From Bacteroidia bacterium (GTDB lineage: Bacteria > Bacteroidota > Bacteroidia > SpSt-205): DNA of 64,000 nucleotides. The notes under the pieces were generated by a model, which worked only from the letters and a program-made list of their open reading frames with translations, was not told the DNA's origin and made no database searches. The position numbers and the translations under genes are program-made. The stretch covers positions 1 through 64,000 of the forward strand of contig JANXCX010000005.1 in assembly GCA_025059535.1 (NCBI GenBank), read 5' to 3'. This document shows positions 8,318 to 17,345 of this stretch, in pieces. Every line of letters starts with the position of its first letter. The stretch's first letter is position 1.

Positions 8318-9064
8318 TCAAGGTAAATTAGGAGGAATGTAACCGGCGGTTTGGGACGCCCAGAAGGCGGCGGTTTGGGGGTTTTGGAGTATGGCCCGGG
8401 CCACAACGACGAGGGCGGGAAAGAGCGGAAGGTTGGGGTCTAAAGCAGCGCTCTGGGCGCCAGCTCCAGGCACAAGAAGCCAATCGGTAGGTCGCAGACG
8501 ACGCAAGCGGGGTAGCTCTGAGCCGTACGACAGCCCCCACACCCAACCGATGACGGCTTCATGGGCGGTAGGCTTCTCCTTTACGATGGCTTCCCATATA
8601 CTAGCCTGCCAGGAGGGGGCTTCGGTGGTGCGCAGTAGCACAAACACCCATTTGTCCTTTCGGGTCCAAAATGGCCGCAGCGCTTCCCAGCCGAAGTAAG
8701 GACTAAGCGTCAGCGCCTCAAAGGCCAGAGTTTCCCAGAAAGCCTGAGCGTAGGCGTGATTGGTGTGGGTGATATCCGCCCGTTTGGCATCGGCGATTAC
8801 GAGCACCTCGGAGGGCAAAGCCTGACGCACCCGCGCCAACAAGTGCCAGCCGTCTGCACCCCACCGCTCGTAAAAGGCTACATTTAATTTGTAGGCTATG
8901 GCATAGGGGGCGGTTTCCGCTACTACCCAGCGGAGATAGGCTTCTATAGCTGCCAATCCGCCAGCCCATACCCACGCAGGCAAGACCGCCTCGGAAGGAT
9001 CTAGGCCTACACAGAGGAGCGACGCCTTGCGCCGCGCGGCCTCATAGAGCTGACGCTCTGTCAC
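8318..9064 (-). CDS. pyrF: Orotidine-5'-phosphate decarboxylase, type 2
   Basis: 248 residues. It decarboxylates OMP to UMP, the last step of de novo pyrimidine synthesis, in the cytoplasm. GLDPS lies at 20-24 and the catalytic segment DAKRADI at 92-98, which is the Lys-Asp array of the family. Length and the LLRTTEAPSWQ region fit the longer type 2 enzymes of Bacteroidota and actinobacteria. The GTG start at 9064 overlaps the lolA stop in a GTGA junction, so it is probably translated by coupling to lolA. The partner pyrE lies 45 kb away in this window. Confidence 0.93.
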   Translation of the reverse strand: MTERQLYEAARRKASLLCVGLDPSEAVLPAWVWAGGLAAIEAYLRWVVAETAPYAIAYKLNVAFYERWGADGWHLLARVRQALPSEVLVIADAKRADITHTNHAYAQAFWETLAFEALTLSPYFGWEALRPFWTRKDKWVFVLLRTTEAPSWQASIWEAIVKEKPTAHEAVIGWVWGLSYGSELPRLRRLRPTDWLLVPGAGAQSAALDPNLPLFPALVVVARAILQNPQTAAFWASQTAGYIPPNLP

Positions 9065-9681
9065 CGCAAATCAATAATCTGTACCCCCGGATAAGCCGCT
9101 GGATTGAATACAAAGGCCGTATCGGGAATAGCCTGCGTGCCATAGCGGCGCAGTTCATACGTCTCTACCTGCCCATCCCTATACCAAAATCGGACTCGAT
9201 AAGGCAGCTCGCTCTGGGCTTCAATCCATACCTCCACCCGGAAATAGTCCACTTCGCTTATAGGAAATAACGAAACCTTGTGCAAGGTGCGTCCAGCTTG
9301 GGCTTCAGTTTTATCCCAACGCACCTTCATATCCCGCTCATAAAGCCGGAAAACCCGTTCTAGGCTAAAACTCTCTTTAGGGTTGTAGGCCGAGACATTT
9401 ACCTCGCGCTCTTTCCTGAGAAACTGCCAGATGGTGGTGCCATCGCAAAAAATCGCCCTATCGCCTATATCCACGGCAAACTTATTGTGCCGGGGCTTAT
9501 AGCGAAAAGTGCCCTGGTAATGAATTTTTCTGTGCGTGGTATCGGCCCTATCCTCCAGCGTATAAGCGAAGTCAACGGTGATATAAGAAAGGGACTTCAA
9601 CTTTTTATGTGATCTTTGAATAAGCTGGTCGGCTCGAGGATCTACCTGAGCCCAAAGCAAGAACAGCGCAAGACGCCACAC
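9061..9681 (-). CDS. lolA: LolA-like outer membrane lipoprotein carrier
   Basis: 206 residues. A short hydrophobic N-terminus (WRLALFLLWAQ) is followed by a LolA/LolB-type half-barrel sequence: VDFAYTLEDRA, YQGTFRYKPRHNKFAVD, FCDGTTIWQF, and a C-terminal YELRRYGTQAIPDTAFVFNP block. By family it shuttles lipoproteins across the periplasm; the many lipoproteins nearby (SprE, 20023, 40269) are plausible clients. The GTG start at 9681 lies 4 nt after a TACCTTCG box. It overlaps pyrF by 4 nt and diverges from sprE. Confidence 0.82.
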   Translation of the reverse strand: MWRLALFLLWAQVDPRADQLIQRSHKKLKSLSYITVDFAYTLEDRADTTHRKIHYQGTFRYKPRHNKFAVDIGDRAIFCDGTTIWQFLRKEREVNVSAYNPKESFSLERVFRLYERDMKVRWDKTEAQAGRTLHKVSLFPISEVDYFRVEVWIEAQSELPYRVRFWYRDGQVETYELRRYGTQAIPDTAFVFNPAAYPGVQIIDLR

Positions 9682-9685
9682 GCAG

Positions 9686-9693
9686 CGAAGGTA
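9686..9693 (-). promoter_or_regulatory. -7-like box TACCTTCG, 4 nt before lolA GTG
   Basis: One mismatch to TAnnTTTG on the minus strand, with spacer CTGC and then GTG at 9681. The shared 4-nt spacing with perfect boxes elsewhere is the main support. Confidence 0.5.
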
Positions 9694-9702
9694 TAAAAGT
9701 CT

Positions 9703-9710
9703 TATCTTTG
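9703..9710 (+). promoter_or_regulatory. -7 box TATCTTTG for sprE
   Basis: A perfect TAnnTTTG match 22 nt before the ATG at 9733, so this transcript should have a short leader, unlike the lolA transcript leaving from the same 51-bp divergent region. Confidence 0.65.
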
Positions 9711-9732
9711 GAGAGCTGGCCGTTTTTCTCCC

Positions 9733-12345
9733 ATGTATCGAGCCATAGGTGCGCTGGTAGTAGGGATTGGGTTACTGGGATGTAGCGCAGAAAAAAATAC
9801 GTTTTTAGCGCGTTCTTGGCACACTTTCGTATCCTACTTCAACGGCTATTATCACGCGGAGCAGCGCTTTCGATGGAGCCAACGGGAAATAGAGCTACAA
9901 ACCCCCGACCCTACCGAGGGCTTTATTCGGATCTATCCCATTCCTGACCCGAATTACGCCCGCAGCCAATACAGCCGCTTAGAAGAAGCCGCTAAAAAAT
10001 GCGAGGTAATTATTTTCCGGCATAAAAATGGTAATTACATAGACGATAGCCGCACGCTTATTGGCCAGACGTGGGTTTTGCGAAGTAATCTGCCGAATGC
10101 GGACATGAACTTCATCTACGTGCTAAATGCATTTCCCAATACGCCGCTGCGTGCGCGGGTGTATTGGTGGCAGGCCTATGCGGCGCTTCAGGAGGACAAT
10201 CCTTACCGAGCCGAGATGCGCCTCACGGAGGCCTTAGGGCTTCCAGACCGCCTCAAGCGCCGCTATAAGCCGCACCTGGATGCCCTCATGGCCCAGACGC
10301 TTGTCGCAAAAGGCCAGCCCGAATTAGCCCTGCCTTTCCTCCAGCGTAGCGCCAATCGGCTAGATACCCGCCTCCGCCGGGCTCGGGCTTACTATCTAAT
10401 GGGTCAGCTCTATCTCCAGCAGAAAAATTTTGCCCAAGCCGAGCAGGCTTTCCGCAAGGTTTATCGCCTCAACGCTACTAATGGGCTTACCTTTCTGGCC
10501 CAACTTCAGCTTAGCCTGCTGGTGGGTGCTAAAAACCCTCGCCTAATTCGGCGTTTAGAACGGATGGCCCGTAGCGCCCGCTACGAAGACTATCGCGACC
10601 AGATCTACTACCGCATAGGCCAGCTTCAGGCGGAGAAAGGGCAATACGAGGCAGCCCTTCAGGCCTACAAAAAAGCTGGCCAAAGCGGCCAATCCCCCGC
10701 TCGAGCCTTAGCCCATTACGAGGCAGGCCTGCTCTACTTTGAAAAGTTTCATGATTTAGCTGCGGCTCAGAAGCACTTTGATACCGCCGCTACCCTAATC
10801 CCTGAAAAGCATAGCCGGGCCACTGAAATAAAGATGCTTCAAACCCGCTTTAAGGAATATGCTCGTTTGCGCGCACAGGTACATCGCTCAGACAGCCTTC
10901 TTACTTTGGCGGCTTTAGGTCCAGAAGCCCAAGAGCGCGCCATTGAGAGCTATATCCAAGCAGAGGTAGCCCGCCGAGCCTTAGAAAAAAGCCAGCGCGC
11001 AAGCGAGCAGACAGCCGCCTCTAGCGCTAATCCGCTCCTCACCTCTAGCTCCGCCAGCGGAAGGGGCGGTGGCTTTTACTTTGATAATCCTATTCAGGTT
11101 TCCAACGGTCGTCAGGAATTTATTCGGTTATGGGGTGAGCGGCCCGATGAGGACCACTGGCGCCGGTGGCATAAAGGCCCCTCCGCCCAACCTTCCTCCA
11201 CACCGCAAAGCTCCGCCCCTAAAGCCGAAGCTACCGAAGGCAAGGTAGAGTGGCCCGAAAGCCCAGCGGATCTCACTCCTTTGCGGGTAGAACAGCTTAA
11301 GAAGCAGCTCTTGGCTACTTTGCCGCGCACGGCGGCTCAGAAGCGGGCAGTAGAGGACACGCTCATAGAAGCTACCTTAGCTTTAGCCCAGCTTTACCAA
11401 GAGGCTTTGCAACGCCCCGACTCAGCCCAGGCCCTCTACGAATGGCTTATTCGGCGCCTACCCCACCGACCCGAAGCCCAAGCGCCCGCCCTTTACGCCC
11501 TGTCTATCCTGCTCTCAGGTAAGCCTGCAGCTGAAACTTACAAGCGTGAGCTCCTCGCCCGCTTTCCTGACTCCGAATATGCCCGCTTACTCACTGGCAA
11601 GGGCCGGTTAGAGGCTAGAGAAACCCCTGTAACAGCCATTCACCAAACGCTTTTGACCGACTACAATGGGGGTGACTATGCCGCAGTGGTAGGTTTTGCC
11701 GAAGCTACGCAAAGTCGATGGCAGGGTACCGAAGCCGAGCCCTTCATTCTCTACCTGATTGCCGCCGCGTATGTGCATCTGCAAGAGCTGGAGAAAGCCG
11801 CTTCCATCCTTCGTCAGCTTATCCAGAAACACCCTAAGGCGGAGTGCACTCCCTTAGCGCAAAAGCTGCTCACTCGTATAGAACGCGGCCAGACCCAACT
11901 CATAGCGGAGTCTAACCCCGCTCCTCCGCCAACGCCCTCTCCGCCTACCTCCGCCAATCTCAGTGGCTTTGTGGCTCAGCTGCGCCCAGACGAGGCCCTT
12001 CTCGTTGTCCTCCTGGTACCTAAGGAGCGCATAACAGCCGAAAACCTAAGACAAGAGCTTAGCCGAGCCCACGAGCGCTACTTCAGTGGCCAGCGCCTCA
12101 GTCTCGTAGTTTTCCTTTACAATGACACGCACCATCTAGCCTATATAGCGCAATTCTCTGATTACCGCACCGCCGAAAATTACATCCAGACCATCGCGCG
12201 TGAGCCCTGGTACGCCAGCTTAGGCCTACAGGCGTTTCGGGACTTCTTTCCTATCTCTCAGAGTAACTTTCGGGTAGCTTTTACGCAAAAGCGCATGCAG
12301 GACTATGCGGCGTTTTATACCCAGTACCGCAGCCAATTTCGCTAA
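9733..12345 (+). CDS. sprE: T9SS/gliding lipoprotein SprE (PorW)
   Basis: 870 residues. A lipoprotein signal peptide has lipobox LLGC with Cys17, followed by the family's conserved opening (KNTFLARSWHTFVSYFNGYYHAEQRF). TPR-type helical repeats fill roughly residues 100-370 and 500-720. A low-complexity Ser/Ala/Pro linker is near 420-520. A C-terminal domain (about 740-870) has LVVLLVPKE and a final FRVAFTQKRMQDYAAFYTQY. SprE/PorW is an outer-membrane-associated periplasmic lipoprotein required for type IX secretion; length matches homologues. It would service the T9SS cargo proteins in this window. Its TAA stop is the first three bases of the coaD -7 box. Confidence 0.9.
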   Translation: MYRAIGALVVGIGLLGCSAEKNTFLARSWHTFVSYFNGYYHAEQRFRWSQREIELQTPDPTEGFIRIYPIPDPNYARSQYSRLEEAAKKCEVIIFRHKNGNYIDDSRTLIGQTWVLRSNLPNADMNFIYVLNAFPNTPLRARVYWWQAYAALQEDNPYRAEMRLTEALGLPDRLKRRYKPHLDALMAQTLVAKGQPELALPFLQRSANRLDTRLRRARAYYLMGQLYLQQKNFAQAEQAFRKVYRLNATNGLTFLAQLQLSLLVGAKNPRLIRRLERMARSARYEDYRDQIYYRIGQLQAEKGQYEAALQAYKKAGQSGQSPARALAHYEAGLLYFEKFHDLAAAQKHFDTAATLIPEKHSRATEIKMLQTRFKEYARLRAQVHRSDSLLTLAALGPEAQERAIESYIQAEVARRALEKSQRASEQTAASSANPLLTSSSASGRGGGFYFDNPIQVSNGRQEFIRLWGERPDEDHWRRWHKGPSAQPSSTPQSSAPKAEATEGKVEWPESPADLTPLRVEQLKKQLLATLPRTAAQKRAVEDTLIEATLALAQLYQEALQRPDSAQALYEWLIRRLPHRPEAQAPALYALSILLSGKPAAETYKRELLARFPDSEYARLLTGKGRLEARETPVTAIHQTLLTDYNGGDYAAVVGFAEATQSRWQGTEAEPFILYLIAAAYVHLQELEKAASILRQLIQKHPKAECTPLAQKLLTRIERGQTQLIAESNPAPPPTPSPPTSANLSGFVAQLRPDEALLVVLLVPKERITAENLRQELSRAHERYFSGQRLSLVVFLYNDTHHLAYIAQFSDYRTAENYIQTIAREPWYASLGLQAFRDFFPISQSNFRVAFTQKRMQDYAAFYTQYRSQFR

Positions 12346-12350
12346 CTTTG
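12343..12350 (+). promoter_or_regulatory. -7 box TAACTTTG overlapping the sprE stop codon
   Basis: The TAA of the sprE stop is also the TAA of a perfect TAACTTTG box. The coaD GTG (12358) lies 7 nt downstream, so the leader can be only a couple of bases. Confidence 0.6.
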
Positions 12351-12357
12351 GCCCTCG

Positions 12358-12870
12358 GTGAAGCGCGCCCTTTTTCCTGGCAGCTTTGATCCTATCACAA
12401 ATGGGCACATAGAGATTATCCGGCGCGGCCTAGCGCTATTTGACGAGATAGTAGTGGGCATAGGACTCAATACGACCAAGCAGCCCATGTTCAGCCCGGA
12501 CCAGCGCCAAAAATGGATAGAAGAGGCTTTTCGCCACGAAGCACGCGTGAAGGTATGCACTTATACGGGTTTGACGGTGCGCTTTGCTCGCCAGATAGGA
12601 GCCAAATTCATCCTGCGCGGCCTACGCTCCGCTCCCGACTACGAATACGAACGTAACATAGACCTTCTCAACAAGTCCTTGGACTCGGACATAGAAACCT
12701 TCTACCTACTCAGCAGCCCTGAAACCTCGTTTGTCTCTTCCACGCTCGTGCGCGAGGTTATTCGGTTTCACGGGCATTTAGAAGGGCTTCTGCCGCCTCA
12801 TATTATACGAGATATCTATGCGACTTACCCTGGTGGTGCCCCTGTAAGTGGAAAGTCCCCACATGCCTAA
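12358..12870 (+). CDS. coaD: Phosphopantetheine adenylyltransferase
   Basis: 170 residues. It transfers AMP from ATP to 4'-phosphopantetheine, giving dephospho-CoA (coenzyme A synthesis, cytoplasm). Visible motifs are FDPITNGH (residues 10-17, the TxGH nucleotidyltransferase signature), RGLRSAPDYEYE (from about 88) and SSTLVRE (127-133). The start is GTG 12358; no ATG alternative exists. The stop overlaps the start of the following glycosyltransferase by 8 nt, so the two are probably co-transcribed although functionally unrelated. Confidence 0.96.
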   Translation: MKRALFPGSFDPITNGHIEIIRRGLALFDEIVVGIGLNTTKQPMFSPDQRQKWIEEAFRHEARVKVCTYTGLTVRFARQIGAKFILRGLRSAPDYEYERNIDLLNKSLDSDIETFYLLSSPETSFVSSTLVREVIRFHGHLEGLLPPHIIRDIYATYPGGAPVSGKSPHA

Positions 12871-13615
12871 ACTCTCTATTATCACCGTTACCTATCAGGC
12901 GGAAGCCGTTTTACCGCTTACCTTGCGCAGCGTAGCTAACCAAACCTGGCGCGATTGGGAGCATATTCTGGTGGATGGGGCCTCTACCGATAATACACCC
13001 CCTCTTATACAGGCATACGCTCAGCAAGTGCCTAATGTACGCTGGATTAGTGAGCCCGATAAGGGCATCTATGACGCCATGAACAAAGGACTCAGCATGG
13101 CGCAGGGCGAGTATGTGGTTTTCCTAAATGCGGGCGATATTTTTTGGCGGCCCAATACTTTAGAGGACGTTTTTGCCCAGGCCCCGCCCGAGGCGGACCT
13201 AATCTATGGCGATCACTATTACATCAACGCCCAGGGTGAGAGACTTCCACGCCGGCGTCATCGCCCCTACCCGAGAGGCGGTCTGCAACTGAGTCACCTA
13301 CATACGGGCATGGTGGTATGCCATCAGGCCATCTTTGTACGCCGCGCACTGGCCCCACCCTACAATAGCGCCTTTCACTTCGCTGGAGATTTAGACTGGC
13401 TCATAAGGATTTTACAGAAACCCTGTCAAACCTACGATACCCAAAAAGTACTTGTGGGCTACCTTGTCAAAGGCAAGTCGGATAGATACATTCTTCAGCA
13501 CATTTGGCTACGCACAGGCATCCTCCTGCGGTATTTCGGTATAGGGGCTGTCCTAAAAAGCTACTGGGCCATGCTGGCTAACCTGTGGCATGGTGGCTAC
13601 CCCGCTGTAGAATGA
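12863..13615 (+). CDS. Family 2 glycosyltransferase
   Basis: 250 residues with a GT-A fold at the N-terminus: LSIITVTYQAE, the nucleotide-sugar binding segment VDGASTDNT, and NKGLSMAQGEYVVFLNAGD as the DxD-like region. It matches the colanic-acid/WcaA-like branch that transfers one sugar to a lipid-linked acceptor on the cytoplasmic side. It is followed by a flippase and a GT4, so it probably acts in surface polysaccharide or LPS building. I chose the ATG at 12863 (MPKLS) over a GTG 15 nt upstream because homologues begin with this strand. It ends in an ATGA overlap with the flippase. Confidence 0.85.
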   Translation: MPKLSIITVTYQAEAVLPLTLRSVANQTWRDWEHILVDGASTDNTPPLIQAYAQQVPNVRWISEPDKGIYDAMNKGLSMAQGEYVVFLNAGDIFWRPNTLEDVFAQAPPEADLIYGDHYYINAQGERLPRRRHRPYPRGGLQLSHLHTGMVVCHQAIFVRRALAPPYNSAFHFAGDLDWLIRILQKPCQTYDTQKVLVGYLVKGKSDRYILQHIWLRTGILLRYFGIGAVLKSYWAMLANLWHGGYPAVE

Positions 13616-15030
13616 AGGGCTTCTCCCGCGATGTATGGGTAGTAGTGCTTCTCAACATCCTTGCCAAACCCCTCTGGCTAATAGCCGATAACCTAGCACA
13701 GGATAAAATTGGTCATGCAGAGTACGGCCTCATAAAAGCGCTTTTAGGCTTTGGCCAGTGGGCTACCTCCCTATCGGATTGGGGGATGTACCTTATGGTA
13801 GCCCGGCGAATCGCTCAAGCCCCCCAGCAGTATGCCGAGATAAGCAGCGTCACCTTCTCCCTTCGTACCCTTCTTTCTTTTGCGGGCATCCTTCTATTTC
13901 TTTGGATTGGCTGGCTTATAGGGTACAGGCATCTTGCGCTCCTGTGGCTAGGGCTACTTCTTATTTACCAAACTAGCATCAGCTACCTTCAGTTTTTTCG
14001 GGCCTTTCTTCAGGGTTTTCAGCGCTTTAGGGCGGATGCGTTTTTCTCTGCGGCAGAGAAGGCACTGGCTATCGTTTTTTTGGCTTTAGGGTGGCCGTAT
14101 CTCTCCGGCCACCTTTACGTGGGACTACTAACGCTAAGTGGGGTGATTGTAGCGATCGTCTCAGCTGGCTGGGTATGGCGACTTTATGGGCGTCCCACGT
14201 GGTGTCTTAACCCCAGTCTAATGTGGGGCATGCTGCAAGAAATCACCCCCTTTGCCTTAATGACCCATGTTACCGCCCTTAATGAACGGATCAATCAGGT
14301 GCTTTTAGAGCGCTGGGAGAGCCCCTACGCAAACGGGCTGTATTGGGGCGCTTATCGCTGGTTTTCCGCCGCCATGATGTACCTATGGCTTGTCCTACCT
14401 CTTTTCTTTGCGCGCTTTGCTCGGCTAGGGCGCACTTATAGCCCAGAATTGCGCCAGACCTTCCAGTGGGGTCAAATGGTAAGTGCTCTCCCTATCATAG
14501 GGATTACGGGGATTTTCCTCTGTGCCCCCGAACTTTTTATGCTTCTACTGCGTCAGAGCACTCCCACCGAACAGAAACTTATGAGTCAGGTACTTCAGAT
14601 ATTAGCGCTTTCTTTACTTCTTCAAGGCTTTTTCGCCATCTATAGCACCTACCTCACCGCAAACGGGTATGAGAGGGCGATTCTATGGATTATGGTGGCT
14701 TCTACGCTGGCAAATGTGGCAAGCTGTGCCTACCTTCTGCCCGGGGGACAGGCTTTAGGCGCCGCATGGGCTCTGGCTCTAAGCTACGTGGTGCAGTGTG
14801 GGGGGTATCTTTGGGTCTTTAGCCGCAAAGCCCCGCTGCGTCCTCCTATAGGCCTTCTTCTGCGATTGAGCGGCGTAACTATAGGCTATCTCAGTACGCT
14901 CGCAATAGGGCGCTATATACTGGGGCTATCCTTCTGGGGTGTCTTAGGATTAGCTTTAGTAGCCCTTCCCTTCTGGACATGGCTAAATGGTCTTCTGCGT
15001 TTCCTTCGCTATGCGAGTAGCGTTAGATAG
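13612..15030 (+). CDS. Polysaccharide flippase, Wzx/MATE-like
   Basis: 472 residues with about 12-14 hydrophobic segments spread over the whole length and an N-terminal KGFSRDVWVVVLLNILAKPLWLI helix. The pattern is that of the MOP superfamily exporters (Wzx) that flip undecaprenol-linked oligosaccharides across the inner membrane. The start is ATG 13612 in an ATGA overlap with the GT2 stop; a longer in-frame start (13585) lies inside that gene. Its place between two glycosyltransferases supports a glycan-export role; the exact glycan is unknown. Confidence 0.82.
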   Translation: MKGFSRDVWVVVLLNILAKPLWLIADNLAQDKIGHAEYGLIKALLGFGQWATSLSDWGMYLMVARRIAQAPQQYAEISSVTFSLRTLLSFAGILLFLWIGWLIGYRHLALLWLGLLLIYQTSISYLQFFRAFLQGFQRFRADAFFSAAEKALAIVFLALGWPYLSGHLYVGLLTLSGVIVAIVSAGWVWRLYGRPTWCLNPSLMWGMLQEITPFALMTHVTALNERINQVLLERWESPYANGLYWGAYRWFSAAMMYLWLVLPLFFARFARLGRTYSPELRQTFQWGQMVSALPIIGITGIFLCAPELFMLLLRQSTPTEQKLMSQVLQILALSLLLQGFFAIYSTYLTANGYERAILWIMVASTLANVASCAYLLPGGQALGAAWALALSYVVQCGGYLWVFSRKAPLRPPIGLLLRLSGVTIGYLSTLAIGRYILGLSFWGVLGLALVALPFWTWLNGLLRFLRYASSVR

Positions 15031-16138
15031 CCGGTTCTTGCGTCCTCCTTTAGAGGGGTTTGGCCGCTTTACACGTGAAATCGGTCAGCGGCTCGTGCGC
15101 CAGCATCCCGACGCAGCGTGGGATTTTCTTTTTGACAGGCCACCAATAGCTGAATATACCTTTGGCCAGAATCAGAGAAACTTCGTACTGTTTCCTCCTA
15201 CGCGTCATTGGCTTCTCTATGAGCTGTGGTGGCGATGGGCGGTACCCGCCTACTTAGCCCGCCACCAGCCAGATGTACTTCTGGCTACCTACGGGCAAGC
15301 CTCGGTCCAAGCCGCCCATCGCGTCCGACTTATAGCTTTTATCCATGATGTGGCTTTTGCCCGCTACCCCGACCATCTACCCAAAGGCTGGCAGCGCTAT
15401 TACCTACGTACCACCCAGACCGTAGTTCGGCATGCCGCCACCCTCCTGGCCAATAGCCAATCTGTAGCTTACGACCTAGTGGAGCTATTCAACGCACCTA
15501 AGGAACGGATTCGCGTGGTGTATAATGGGTGTGACACGAGTTTCTTTCGGCCTATTTCGGAAGCTGAGCAGCAGGCCACACGCCAGCGCTACACCCAAGG
15601 CCTACCCTACTTGCTTTATGTAGGGAGTTTTCATCCGCGCAAAAACCTTCTCCACCTTTTTCAGGCCTATGATATCTTACGGAATTGGTACAAAGAGCCC
15701 CTGCGTTTGCTGGTCGTAGGTCGTACCCTCTTTGGGGCCAAAGCTTTCAAGAGGGCCTACCAGCGCATGCGCTATAGGGCCGAAGTAATCTTTCATCCAC
15801 CCTTAGGCGATGAAGAGCTCCGAAAGGTTTATGGTGCCGCCGAGGTACTAGTATATCCCTCCTGGTATGAAGGTTTTGGCTATCCTGTAGTAGAAGCTAT
15901 GGCCTGCGGCACCTTAGTAGTTACAAGTAATACAAGTTCTCTGCCCGAGGTAGGGGGGGCTGCGGCGTTTTATGCCGATCCAGCTAGCCCAGAGGCCATA
16001 GCTGCCCAACTTTATCAGGCCCTCACGCTTGCCCCCGCCGAGCGTGAAAAGCGCCGGCTCCAAGGACGGGCGCATGCCCAGAATTTCTCCTGGGAAGCCT
16101 GTGTGAGCCGCATCTGGCAGGCTCTGATAGAAGCCTAA
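15011..16138 (+). CDS. Family 4 glycosyltransferase
   Basis: 375 residues, GT-B fold. An N-terminal Rossmann domain starts MRVALDSRF. The C-terminal donor domain shows VGSFHPRKNLLHLF and PSWYEGFGYPVVEAMACGT, the E-x7-E signature of retaining GT4 enzymes, followed by TSNTSSLPEVGG. It resembles mannosyltransferases of O-antigen and capsule clusters. The start ATG 15011 overlaps the flippase by 20 nt. It ends 14 nt before the next gene, which has its own promoter box. Confidence 0.88.
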   Translation: MRVALDSRFLRPPLEGFGRFTREIGQRLVRQHPDAAWDFLFDRPPIAEYTFGQNQRNFVLFPPTRHWLLYELWWRWAVPAYLARHQPDVLLATYGQASVQAAHRVRLIAFIHDVAFARYPDHLPKGWQRYYLRTTQTVVRHAATLLANSQSVAYDLVELFNAPKERIRVVYNGCDTSFFRPISEAEQQATRQRYTQGLPYLLYVGSFHPRKNLLHLFQAYDILRNWYKEPLRLLVVGRTLFGAKAFKRAYQRMRYRAEVIFHPPLGDEELRKVYGAAEVLVYPSWYEGFGYPVVEAMACGTLVVTSNTSSLPEVGGAAAFYADPASPEAIAAQLYQALTLAPAEREKRRLQGRAHAQNFSWEACVSRIWQALIEA

Positions 16139-16139
16139 T

Positions 16140-16147
16140 TATATTTG
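16140..16147 (+). promoter_or_regulatory. -7 box TATATTTG, 4 nt before the next start
   Basis: A perfect TAnnTTTG box beginning 1 nt after the GT4 stop codon; spacer ACCG, then ATG at 16152. Confidence 0.68.
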
Positions 16148-16151
16148 ACCG

Positions 16152-17345
16152 ATGGCCTGGGAAGACCTTTATCTACGCTATAGCACGGCTCTACGCAACC
16201 TGCCGCGCCCTCTTGCCTTCGTGGATCTAGAGGCCTTAGAGGAAAATGCCCAGCGCGTCCTAACCTATGCAGGCAAGCTACCCGTACGTCTGGCCACTAA
16301 GTCTATCCGCTGTGCGGCTATCCTACGCCACATTTTGGAAATAAGCCCGCGCTTTCAGGGTCTCTTCTGCATGAGCGCTCGGGAGGCGCTTTACTTAGCT
16401 AAAGAGGGTTTCGATGATTTTCTAATAGGCTATCCCTTTTATCAGCCTGCTGAGCAAGCGGCTTATCTAGCGCTCTTGGAATCGGGAAAGCGGGCTATTG
16501 CCCTTATAGACAGCTTAGCGCAGGCGGAAGCCCTAAACTATACTCTCAGGGGCACGCCCTTTTCGGCCCTGGTGTGCTTAGAGGTGGATATGGCTTCGGA
16601 CTGGGGGTGGCTTTACTTCGGCGTGCGGCGCTCACCGCTTCATACGGTGGAAGCGGTACTCCATATGGCCCACCAGCTGCGGCACCTAGGGAAGTTAGAA
16701 CTAGTCGGTCTAGTAGCCTATGAGGCCCAAATCGCAGGTGTAGGCGATAAAAACGTCGGCTGGCAGGGACCGATTCTACGCTTCCTCAAGCGGCGCTCCT
16801 GGCAGGAAGTCCAAGCCCGCCGAGCCGAAGTCGTACAGGCTCTTCGTACCGCAGGCTTCGCCCTTTCAATAGTAAATGGGGGTGGGACGGGCAGTCTGCC
16901 CGAGACAGCCACCGACCCCACCGTAACCGAACTTACCGCCGGCTCAGCTTTTTTTGCCCCAGCCCTTTTTGACCATTATCAGCGGGTAGCTTTTGTGCCA
17001 GCGGCGGGATTTAGCCTAGAGATTGTGCGCCAGCCTACACCTACCATATTCACCTGTCATGGGGGGGGTTATATTGCTTCGGGGGCGATAGGGCTGCAAA
17101 AGCAGCCCCGCCCGTGGCTACCGCCCCACGCTAAGTTCCTACCCCATGAAGGCGCTGGAGAAATTCAAACTCCCATTCAGATTGTTCCCACACCGACCTT
17201 CCTAAAAGTAGGCGAGCCGCTCTACTTCCGCCATGCCAAAGCAGGCGAGCTTACCCAACGCTTTCCTACCCTGCACGCCCTCCGAGGGGAAAAGGTCGTG
17301 GCCCATTTCCCCACCTATGCGGCCCTGCCTGAGGTATGGGTATGA
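16152..17345 (+). CDS. D-threonine aldolase / D-serine dehydratase-like PLP enzyme
   Basis: 397 residues. The N-terminal alanine-racemase-type fold III barrel carries the PLP lysine in RLATKS (K50). The C-terminal beta-domain matches the DSD1/D-threonine aldolase arrangement (FTCHGGGYIASGAIG). Family members cleave or dehydrate D-hydroxy amino acids with PLP and often a divalent metal; the substrate here is not known. It starts 4 nt after a TATATTTG box and shares an ATGA overlap with the LptF/G gene, so it heads a unit with envelope genes. That could hint at D-amino-acid turnover in the envelope, but this is inference. Confidence 0.78.
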   Translation: MAWEDLYLRYSTALRNLPRPLAFVDLEALEENAQRVLTYAGKLPVRLATKSIRCAAILRHILEISPRFQGLFCMSAREALYLAKEGFDDFLIGYPFYQPAEQAAYLALLESGKRAIALIDSLAQAEALNYTLRGTPFSALVCLEVDMASDWGWLYFGVRRSPLHTVEAVLHMAHQLRHLGKLELVGLVAYEAQIAGVGDKNVGWQGPILRFLKRRSWQEVQARRAEVVQALRTAGFALSIVNGGGTGSLPETATDPTVTELTAGSAFFAPALFDHYQRVAFVPAAGFSLEIVRQPTPTIFTCHGGGYIASGAIGLQKQPRPWLPPHAKFLPHEGAGEIQTPIQIVPTPTFLKVGEPLYFRHAKAGELTQRFPTLHALRGEKVVAHFPTYAALPEVWV

